From: Vitreoscilla sp.
GTDB taxonomy: Bacteria; Pseudomonadota; Gammaproteobacteria; Burkholderiales; Burkholderiaceae
Reading direction: 5' to 3'
DNA: 5,279 bases
NCBI GenBank assembly: GCA_014378125.1
Contig: JACMOG010000640.1
Coordinates: 1 to 5,279 of the forward strand
Numbering within the stretch: the stretch's first letter is position 1; every line of letters begins with the position of its first letter. Below the pieces are notes generated by a model, which was not told where the DNA came from, ran no database searches, and worked only from the letters and a program-made list of their open reading frames with translations. This document shows, piece after piece, positions 1 to 5,279 of the stretch. A program made the translations under genes and the position numbers.

Positions 1-532
1 CGCCGCCGCCGCTCTCGGTTGGATCCTGGCCGAATGGTTCCAGCACGGCAAACCCAGCATTCTCGGAGGCATCTCCGGTTGCGTCGCCGGCCTCGTGGCC
101 ATCACCCCGGCCGCCGGCAACGTCGGCATCGTCGGTGGCGTGGTGCTCGGCGCCATCGCCGGCTTCGCCTGCCTGTGGGGTGTCACCGGCCTGAAGAAGC
201 TGCTCGGTGCCGACGGCACGCTCGACGTGTTCGGCGTGCACGGTGTCGGCGGCATCGTCGGCGCCCTGCTGACCGGTGTCTTCAACAACCAGAAGCTGGG
301 CGGCCCCGGCATGGTCACCGACTGGGTCAAGATGACCGTCGGCTCCAACGGCATGTGGGATCAGTTCCTGATCCAGGCCAAGGCCGTCGGCGTCACCCTG
401 GTGTGGTCGGGCGTCGTCGCCTTCATCGCGTTCAAGCTGGTCGACCTGACCATCGGCCTGCGCGTGACCGAAGAGGAAGAGCGCGAAGGCCTGGACGTCA
501 CGTCCCACGGCGAGACCGCTTACGCCAAGTAA
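1..532 (+). CDS. amtB: Ammonium channel AmtB, C-terminal part (5' end outside window)
   Basis: Integral inner-membrane channel that conducts ammonium/ammonia into the cell. The reading frame is open from base 2 and gives 176 residues before the TAA at 530-532; the N-terminal half or more lies upstream. The sequence follows the E. coli AmtB C-terminus closely: GWILAEW, the AGLVAITPAAG helix start, WGVTGLKKLL, then DVFGVHGVGG, whose histidine (codon 239-241) corresponds to the second histidine of the conserved pore pair. Next comes VWSGVVAFIAFKLVDLT, the last membrane helix. The cytoplasmic tail reads GLRVTEEEEREGLDVTSHGE and ends in TAYAK, nearly identical to the E. coli tail that couples the subunits and binds the PII protein GlnK; regulation by a GlnK is therefore inferred, though no glnK is in view. 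The in-frame GTG at 95 is internal, not a start. Family assignment is near certain; the symbol could equally be amt. Confidence 0.96.
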   Translation, partial: AAAALGWILAEWFQHGKPSILGGISGCVAGLVAITPAAGNVGIVGGVVLGAIAGFACLWGVTGLKKLLGADGTLDVFGVHGVGGIVGALLTGVFNNQKLGGPGMVTDWVKMTVGSNGMWDQFLIQAKAVGVTLVWSGVVAFIAFKLVDLTIGLRVTEEEEREGLDVTSHGETAYAK

Positions 533-547
533 GTTTTCGAGAGGGTG

Positions 548-569
548 CTGCCGCGGTTCGCCGCGGCAG
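548..569 (+). other. Hairpin with TTCG loop between amtB and the terminator
   Basis: A perfect 9-bp inverted repeat, CTGCCGCGG (548-556) and CCGCGGCAG (561-569), encloses a TTCG tetraloop. It begins 15 bases after the amtB stop codon and has no T-tract after it. It could protect the amtB mRNA 3' end after termination at the next hairpin, or act with it as a tandem terminator. The structure is read directly from the sequence; the role is inferred. Confidence 0.7.
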
Positions 570-582
570 GCCGAGAGAGCTT

Positions 583-612
583 GGGGCTGTCCGAAAGGGC
601 AGCCCCTTTTTG
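583..612 (+). terminator. Rho-independent terminator of amtB
   Basis: The 10-bp stem GGGGCTGTCC (583-592) / GGGCAGCCCC (597-606) has a GAAA tetraloop and only one imperfect pair, a U-G wobble in RNA. Five T residues (607-611) follow at once. This is the classical form of an intrinsic terminator on the + strand. It lies 50 bases after amtB and about 90 bases before gshA, so the two genes are probably transcribed separately, apart from readthrough. Confidence 0.92.
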
Positions 613-668
613 TTGGGCGCTTGCATTTCGCCGAAGCGTCCCTACGTGGGCACAGGCGACACGCGCCT

Positions 669-694
669 TAGAATCCCCTTTCAGCCTCCCAGGA
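669..694 (+). promoter_or_regulatory. Candidate -10 box and ribosome binding site of gshA
   Basis: TAGAAT at 669-674 differs from the sigma-70 -10 consensus TATAAT at one position. It would put the transcript start near 681, about 20 bases before the gshA ATG. The hexamer 17 bases upstream (646-651, GTGGGC) is a poor -35 box, so the promoter call is tentative; a strong terminator just upstream makes a promoter here likely. AGGA at 691-694 lies 7 bases before the ATG at 702 and is a reasonable Shine-Dalgarno core that supports this start. Confidence 0.4.
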
Positions 695-701
695 TCCCGT
701 C

Positions 702-1997
702 ATGGTCCCCCATCTCGTCACCGCGTTGACCGGCCCGATCAACGAACTCGAGCAGCGCGTGCTCGAATCGATGCCCGCGATCGAACGCTGGTTCCGCCTC
801 GAGTGGATGGAGCACACGCCGCCGTTCTACACGTCGGTGGACATCCGCAACGCGGGCTACAAGCTGGCCCCGGTGGACACCAATCTCTTTCCGGGCGGCT
901 TCAACAACCTCACCGAGCCCATGCTGCCGCTGGCGATCCAGGCGGCCATGGCGGCGATCGAGAAGATCTGCCCCGAGGCCAAGAACCTGCTGCTGATCCC
1001 CGAGGACCACACCCGCAACTCGTTCTACCTGATGAACGTGAAACAGCTGGTGCGCATCTTCTCCAGCGCCGGCCTGAACGTTCGCCTGGGATCCCTCGAT
1101 CCCGCCATCACCGAGCCGACCGAGTTCCCGCTTCCCGACGGCAGCTCACTCACCTACGAGCCGCTGCTGCGCACGCCACGCCGCCTGGGCCTGAAGGACT
1201 TCGACCCCTGCACGGTGCTGCTCAACAACGACCTGTCTGCCGGCCTGCCCAAGATCCTCGAGAACCTCAACGAGCAATACCTGCTGCCGCCGCTGCACGC
1301 GGGCTGGGCGGTGCGCCGCAAGACCAACCACTTCCACAGCTACGAGGAAGTGGCCAAGAAGTTCGCCAAGCTGCTGGGCATGGATCCCTGGCTCATCAAC
1401 CCGATGCACTCGCATTGCGGCCAGGTGAACTGGGCCGAGGGTACCGGCCTCGACTGCGTGCAGACCAATGTCGACGCCCTGCTCACCAAGATCCGCCGCA
1501 AGCACAAGGAATACGGCATCAACGAGAAGCCGTTCGTCGTGGTGAAGGCCGACAACGGCACCTACGGCATGGGCGTGATGACCATCCGCGACGCGAAGGA
1601 GCTCGAAGAGGTCACCCGCCGCACGCGCAACAAGATGGACGTTGCCAAGGACGGCCAGCACGTGACCGAGGTGATCATCCAGGAAGGCGTGCCCACCTAC
1701 GAGCGCGTCAACGAGGCCGTGGCCGAGCCCGTGGTCTACATGATCGACCGTTACGTGGTCGGCGGCTTCTACCGCATGCACGCCGAGCGCGGCATCGACG
1801 AGAACCTCAACGCGCCCGGCGCCAGCTTCGTTCCGCTGGCCTTCGCGGAGAGCTCGCACCTGCCCAGGCCGGGCGAGAAGCCAGGCGTCAGCGCGCCGAA
1901 CCGGTTCTACATGTATGGCGTGATCGGGCGGCTCGCGATGCTGGCGGCGTCCTATGAGCTCGAAGCGACCGATCCCGAGGCAGAAGTCTACGAATAG
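702..1997 (+). CDS. gshA: Glutamate-cysteine ligase (Acidithiobacillus/betaproteobacterial type)
   Basis: Cytosolic enzyme that joins L-glutamate and L-cysteine, using ATP, into gamma-glutamylcysteine, the first and usually rate-limiting step of glutathione synthesis. The 431-residue length fits the GshA family first defined from Acidithiobacillus ferrooxidans, unrelated in sequence to E. coli GshA. Recognisable blocks are SVDIRNAGYKLAPVDTNLFP with GGFNNL behind it (45-70), IPEDHTRNSFY (99-109), NPMHSHCGQVNW (233-244), KADNGTYGMGV (282-292) and IDRYVVGGFYRMH (348-360), followed by ENLNAPGASF (367-376). The last three look like the nucleotide- and metal-binding half of an ATP-grasp enzyme; that is my inference. 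The start at 702 has AGGA 7 bases upstream and gives the N-terminus MVPHLVTALTGPINELE. Third codon positions are strongly G/C. Upstream lies amtB behind a terminator; gshB, often adjacent in Burkholderiales, is not downstream here. No frameshift or missing block is seen. Confidence 0.93.
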   Translation: MVPHLVTALTGPINELEQRVLESMPAIERWFRLEWMEHTPPFYTSVDIRNAGYKLAPVDTNLFPGGFNNLTEPMLPLAIQAAMAAIEKICPEAKNLLLIPEDHTRNSFYLMNVKQLVRIFSSAGLNVRLGSLDPAITEPTEFPLPDGSSLTYEPLLRTPRRLGLKDFDPCTVLLNNDLSAGLPKILENLNEQYLLPPLHAGWAVRRKTNHFHSYEEVAKKFAKLLGMDPWLINPMHSHCGQVNWAEGTGLDCVQTNVDALLTKIRRKHKEYGINEKPFVVVKADNGTYGMGVMTIRDAKELEEVTRRTRNKMDVAKDGQHVTEVIIQEGVPTYERVNEAVAEPVVYMIDRYVVGGFYRMHAERGIDENLNAPGASFVPLAFAESSHLPRPGEKPGVSAPNRFYMYGVIGRLAMLAASYELEATDPEAEVYE

Positions 1998-2035
1998 CCC
2001 GATTTTTTGCGCCGGACCCACGGTATCGTGACCGC

Positions 2036-3625
2036 ATGGCGGCACGCCCGATAGCGCAGAATTTGTCTCGACCAACCGACCACCGCTTGACACGCGAGTG
2101 GTGGAACACCCGCTGGTTCGTGGCCACCGCGCTGTTCCTGTCGGTGCTGCCGTTGCTGTGGCCGGCCATCCCGCCATTGATCGATCTGCCCTCGCACATG
2201 GGCAGCTATCACGTCGCCCTCAACCTGGATTCGTCGCCGACGCTCCAGCGCTGGTTCGAGTTCCGCTGGGAGATCATCGGCAACCTGGGCGTCGAGCTCC
2301 TCGTGATGCCACTCGGCGAGCTTTTGGGCGTCGAGCTTGCCACCAAGCTGGTCGTGATCCTCATTCCGCTGCTCACCGTGCTCGGCATGATCTGGATCGC
2401 GTGGGAGATCCACGGCGAACTTCCGCCTTCGCTCGGGTTCGCGTTGCCGCTGGCGTATTGCTATCCGCTGCACTTCGGATTCGTCAATTACTGCCTGAGC
2501 ATGGCCCTGGTGCTGCTCAGCCTCGCATGGTGGATACGGCTGGGCCGACAGGAAAGGCTGGTGCGTCGTGCCGCTGTCTTCGCGGTGACGGCCATCATCA
2601 TCTGGCTGGCACATGCCATCGGCTGGGGGCTGCTGGTCGTCACCTGTGCGTGCGCCGAGATTCATAGGCGAACCGCGCGTGGCGAGAGCTTCGCGCGCAC
2701 GCTGCTGCATTCAGCGGCAGCGTGCGCGACGCTATGCACGCCTGTGCTGATCATGCTGTGCCTGCCGAAGCACATGGCCTCCACCTTCGAGGGATGGCTT
2801 CTGCTGCCGGAACTGGCCAAGTGGCTGGGCACGCTCTTCAGGGACCGCTGGATCGGGCTGGACCTCGCCACCACCGCGATTTTCATGTACGTCCTGGCCG
2901 CCGCCGTCATCCGTCATGGTGGGATGCGCCTGCAATTGGCGCTTGCGCTGCCGGCACTCGGAGTCCTTGCGGTTTTCGTGTTGGCGCCACAGCGCGTCAA
3001 TGACTCAGGTTTCGTCAACGGACGCGTTGCGCCGTATGCAATGGCTTTGCTGGTCGTGGCCATCGGCATGCGTCAGGCGACCCACGCTCAGCGCCGCGCG
3101 CTCGCCGTCGGAGCCGCCCTTTTCTTCGCGATCCGCATGGCCGCGACGACGGCCAGCATGGCGCTCTATTCGGTGTCCTACGACGCCAACCTGAAGGCAC
3201 TTGACTACATCCCACGTGGCAGCACGGTGCTGACGCTCTCCCCGGTGCCCTGCGGGCACGGGTTCGAGAACTGGCGAAATGCAAGGCTGTACCACCTGCC
3301 GAGCATGGCCCTCGTCCGCAGGGACGCATTCGTGAATACGGAATGGCAGATCGACGGCTTGCAATTGCTTCGCGTGAACTACGCGGCCGCCAAGCCCTTC
3401 GAGAGCGACCCGTCCGAGACGGTCACGCTCGGCTGCGACGTGCCCGGCTACCGTCAGTACAAGACTGCCATCGAGATGTTTCCACGCCAGGCGTTCGACT
3501 ACGTGTGGCTGTTGGACATTCCCGCCAACATGTGGCCGTTCGAGCCGAACCTGCAACTCGCTTGGTCGGCGGGCGACTCGGCTCTGTACCGCGTTGTCCG
3601 CGCGCACCGTCAACTTGCTCACTGA
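2036..3625 (+). CDS. Polytopic membrane protein of unknown function, possibly GT-C-like
   Basis: I do not recognise this 529-residue protein by name. A short basic N-terminus (about 1-26) is followed by roughly ten hydrophobic segments: near 27-48, 84-100, 102-124, 132-150, 152-168, 180-207, 222-243, 277-293, 299-317, 330-346 and 355-378. About 150 hydrophilic residues form the C-terminal domain (380-529), probably periplasmic, with motifs LKALDYIPRGSTVL, ENWRNARLYHLPS, FDYVWLLDIP and a final ALYRVVRAH. The first outer loop carries IDLPSHMGSYH (D50, H54). An acidic residue in that loop and a soluble C-terminal domain are typical of GT-C lipid-linked-sugar glycosyltransferases such as the ArnT/PMT relatives, so a role in glycan or lipid modification is possible but unproven. 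The start ATG lies 38 bases after gshA and has no Shine-Dalgarno sequence. A/T-ending codons are commoner than in the flanking genes (8 of 51 in residues 400-450 against 2 of 51 in sampled gshA and ligase segments), suggesting separate acquisition or low expression. Confidence 0.85.
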   Translation: MAARPIAQNLSRPTDHRLTREWWNTRWFVATALFLSVLPLLWPAIPPLIDLPSHMGSYHVALNLDSSPTLQRWFEFRWEIIGNLGVELLVMPLGELLGVELATKLVVILIPLLTVLGMIWIAWEIHGELPPSLGFALPLAYCYPLHFGFVNYCLSMALVLLSLAWWIRLGRQERLVRRAAVFAVTAIIIWLAHAIGWGLLVVTCACAEIHRRTARGESFARTLLHSAAACATLCTPVLIMLCLPKHMASTFEGWLLLPELAKWLGTLFRDRWIGLDLATTAIFMYVLAAAVIRHGGMRLQLALALPALGVLAVFVLAPQRVNDSGFVNGRVAPYAMALLVVAIGMRQATHAQRRALAVGAALFFAIRMAATTASMALYSVSYDANLKALDYIPRGSTVLTLSPVPCGHGFENWRNARLYHLPSMALVRRDAFVNTEWQIDGLQLLRVNYAAAKPFESDPSETVTLGCDVPGYRQYKTAIEMFPRQAFDYVWLLDIPANMWPFEPNLQLAWSAGDSALYRVVRAHRQLAH

Positions 3626-3767
3626 CCCGTGCAGCCAATGTACGGGCCGGGGCGCCAATACGTCGTCTCGCCGCGGGGTTCCACCATGGCGCACACCGTG
3701 AGTGCGCACTAGTCTGGCCCGGCGTGCCCCACTCAAGCTCGGGGCGCACCCGCCACCGGTAGCGTCC
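3626..3767 (+). other. Spacer with GC-rich dyads, no clear promoter or terminator
   Basis: This 142-base gap holds several small symmetric elements. GCGCAC (3689-3694) and GTGCGC (3702-3707) form an inverted repeat over 7 bases, and AGTGCGCACT (3701-3710) is itself a perfect palindrome. A longer hairpin pairs 3721-3730 with 3741-3750 around a 10-base loop, with one wobble and one mismatch; it has no T-tract and ends 17 bases before the next start codon. GCCAAT occurs twice, at 3634 and 3654. No convincing -35/-10 pair is visible. A terminator, operator or leader structure are all possible, none of them shown. Confidence 0.4.
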
Positions 3768-5279
3768 ATGACTCCTCCAGCCCCGTCGTCCCTCGCCCTG
3801 CAGCGGCTGTATCACTGGGAGCGCACGGCACCCGACCGGACGGTGTTCACGCAGCCCGTGGGCGGCGGGCTGCTGAAGGAGTTCACCTGGAAGGACGTGG
3901 TCGACGAATCGCGGCGGATGGCGGCGTTCCTGCAGCAGCAGGGCTTCGAGCCGGGCTCGCGCATCGCCATCCTGTCGAAGAACTGCGCCTGGTGGATGAT
4001 GGCGGACTTCGCGATCTGGATGGCCGGCTACGTGTCGGTGCCGCTCTATCCCACGCTGGCCGCGGGCACCATCGCGCAGATCCTGCAGCACAGCGAGTCG
4101 CGCCTGATGTTCCTGGGCAAGCTGGACGATTGGGACGCGATGCGTCCCGGGGTGCCCGCCGGCTTGCCCTGCGTCAGCTTCGCGCTGTCGCCCGCCGACG
4201 TGCAGGCGCGCGCGGACATGCGCTGGGACGAGATCGTGGCGCGCACCGCGCCGCTGCCGGGCAGCCCGGTGCGCGATGGCGCCGATCTGGCCACCATCAT
4301 GTATACGTCCGGCACCACGGGCATGCCCAAGGGCGTGATGCACAGCTTCGCGAACTTCGCCTGGGCCATCGACTCGGGCCTGAAGCGCATCTCGCTGACC
4401 ACCGACTCGCGCATGCTCAGCTACCTGCCATTGGCGCACGTGGCCGAGCGCACGCTGGTCGAGCACGGGCTGCTGGCCACCGGCATGCACCTGTTCTTCG
4501 CCGAGAGCCTGCAGACCTTCGCACGCGACCTGCAGCGCGCGCGTCCCACCACGTTCTTCTCGGTGCCGCGGTTGTGGGTCAAGTTCCAGCAGGGCATCCA
4601 CGCCAGGATGCCGCCGCAGCGCCTCGATCGACTGCTCAAGATCCCGGTGGCCGGCCGCTTCCTGCGCCGCAAGATCCTCAAGGCGCTGGGCCTGGACGCC
4701 TGCCGCTACGCCGCCGGCGGCGCCGCGCCGATGCCGCCCGACCTGCTGCGCTGGTACTCGATGCTGGGCCTGGACATCATCGAGGTCTACGGCATGACCG
4801 AGAACTGCGGCGTGTCGCACGCCACCAAGGTGGACATGCGTCGCCCCGGCACCGTGGGCGTGCCCTACGACGGCGTGAAGGCGCGCCTCGACGCCGAGAC
4901 CGGCGAGATCCAGGTGAAGACCGGCTGCCTGATGCTCGGCTACTACAAGGAGCCCGAGCTGACCGCCGCCGCCTTCACCGCGGACGGCTGGCTGCACACG
5001 GGCGACAAGGGCGTCGTCGAGGAGGACGGCTGCCTGCGCATCACGGGTCGCGTGAAGGACCTGTTCAAGACGAGCAAGGGCAAGTACGTGGCGCCCGCCC
5101 CCATCGAGGACAAGCTCGTCGCCAACCCCGCGGTGGAGGCCTGTTGCGTGGTGGGCGCGAACTATCCGCAGCCGTTCGCGATGCTGATGCTCAACGAGGA
5201 CGCCGTCGCGAGGTCGCGCAAGGCCGGTGGCCGCGCCGCGCTGGAAGACACCCTGGCCAACCACCTGCTCACCGTGAAC
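3768..5279 (+). CDS. AMP-forming long-chain acyl-CoA synthetase (3' end outside window)
   Basis: Adenylate-forming (ANL) ligase that activates a carboxylic acid, probably a fatty acid, to acyl-AMP and then to acyl-CoA, feeding lipid synthesis or beta-oxidation. The frame is open for 504 codons and runs off the window. Visible core motifs are the phosphate-binding loop YTSGTTGMPKG (179-189), YLPLAHVAER (about 222-231), the ATP-binding YGMTEN (341-346), the adenosine-ribose-binding TGD (411-413) and the hinge GRVKD (427-431), followed by KTSKGKYVAPAPIE (434-447). That last stretch resembles the FadD15/eukaryotic long-chain ACSL pattern. The catalytic lysine of motif A10 would lie beyond the window edge. 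Relatives have about 550-620 residues, so 50-100 are missing. ATG at 3768 gives the N-terminus MTPPAPSSLALQRLYHWERT, whose LYHWERTAPDRTVF part is typical for the family. No good ribosome binding site precedes it; a GTG at 3702, just after an in-frame stop at 3699, is a less likely start. Substrate length is not readable from sequence. Confidence 0.94.
   Translation, partial: MTPPAPSSLALQRLYHWERTAPDRTVFTQPVGGGLLKEFTWKDVVDESRRMAAFLQQQGFEPGSRIAILSKNCAWWMMADFAIWMAGYVSVPLYPTLAAGTIAQILQHSESRLMFLGKLDDWDAMRPGVPAGLPCVSFALSPADVQARADMRWDEIVARTAPLPGSPVRDGADLATIMYTSGTTGMPKGVMHSFANFAWAIDSGLKRISLTTDSRMLSYLPLAHVAERTLVEHGLLATGMHLFFAESLQTFARDLQRARPTTFFSVPRLWVKFQQGIHARMPPQRLDRLLKIPVAGRFLRRKILKALGLDACRYAAGGAAPMPPDLLRWYSMLGLDIIEVYGMTENCGVSHATKVDMRRPGTVGVPYDGVKARLDAETGEIQVKTGCLMLGYYKEPELTAAAFTADGWLHTGDKGVVEEDGCLRITGRVKDLFKTSKGKYVAPAPIEDKLVANPAVEACCVVGANYPQPFAMLMLNEDAVARSRKAGGRAALEDTLANHLLTVN

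Noticed and set aside
2..12. GCC repeat at the window start
   Set aside because: It encodes consecutive alanines in the conserved AmtB helix (AAA before LGW) and needs no other explanation.
21..1388. Four GGATCC hexamers (near 21, 691, 1089 and 1383)
   Set aside because: They are irregularly spaced, three lie in coding sequence with different neighbours, and flanking bases are not shared, so they are not a repeat family.
19..1957. Alternative plus-strand frames over amtB and gshA (19-729 and 545-1957)
   Set aside because: Both are Arg-rich out-of-frame readings of genes with clear family matches. The second also runs through the terminator, which a real gene would be unlikely to contain.
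2003..2008. T6 run after gshA as an intrinsic terminator
   Set aside because: No GC-rich stem of useful length lies directly upstream of the run, so there is nothing to call a terminator.
1146..2710. Long minus-strand open frames over gshA and the start of the membrane-protein gene
   Set aside because: Low-complexity His/Val/Arg/Glu-rich translations without domain motifs, lying opposite well-supported genes; they are composition shadows.
3629..3712. 27-codon open frame (GTG start) just after the membrane-protein stop codon and in the same frame
   Set aside because: It has no ribosome binding site and no recognisable sequence. A 27-codon frame in GC-rich DNA is expected by chance. Readthrough of the TGA would add this tail, but nothing supports it.
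3423..5264. 613-codon open frame on the minus strand covering the acyl-CoA synthetase
   Set aside because: Its translation is rich in Arg, His, Ala and Gly with no recognisable domain. It exactly shadows a plus-strand gene with all ANL motifs. Long antisense frames are expected where third positions are almost always G or C.

Overview
The window comes from a GC-rich genome, most likely a betaproteobacterium of the order Burkholderiales. Two things point there: a glutamate-cysteine ligase of the Acidithiobacillus/betaproteobacterial type, unlike the E. coli enzyme, and its position directly behind an ammonium channel gene, an arrangement I recall from that order. No RNA gene, insertion sequence, CRISPR array or phage gene is visible. 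All four genes lie on the + strand, and both outer genes are cut by the window edges.

Layout: (1) 1-532, the C-terminal third of an AmtB-type ammonium channel, including the second pore histidine and the PII-binding tail. (2) 533-701, a spacer with two consecutive perfect or near-perfect hairpins, the second a textbook intrinsic terminator, then a weak promoter candidate. (3) 702-1997, complete gshA, the first enzyme of glutathione synthesis. (4) 2036-3625, a complete gene for an unrecognised polytopic membrane protein of 529 residues; its shape suggests a GT-C-like protein, and its codon use is visibly less GC-biased than its neighbours. (5) 3626-3767, a 142-base spacer with short dyads but no convincing promoter or gene. 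(6) 3768 to the end, a long AMP-forming acyl-CoA synthetase, intact over 504 codons and cut before its C-terminal end.

The genes do not form one obvious pathway. Ammonium uptake and glutathione synthesis are both nitrogen- or amino-acid-linked, but a strong terminator separates them. gshB, which I would expect after gshA in this group, is absent from the 3.3 kb that follows. The membrane-protein gene and the acyl-CoA synthetase gene occupy that space. The window is mostly ordinary housekeeping sequence. The parts worth a second look are the unknown membrane protein, the ATP-grasp-like look of GshA and the altered gshA neighbourhood.
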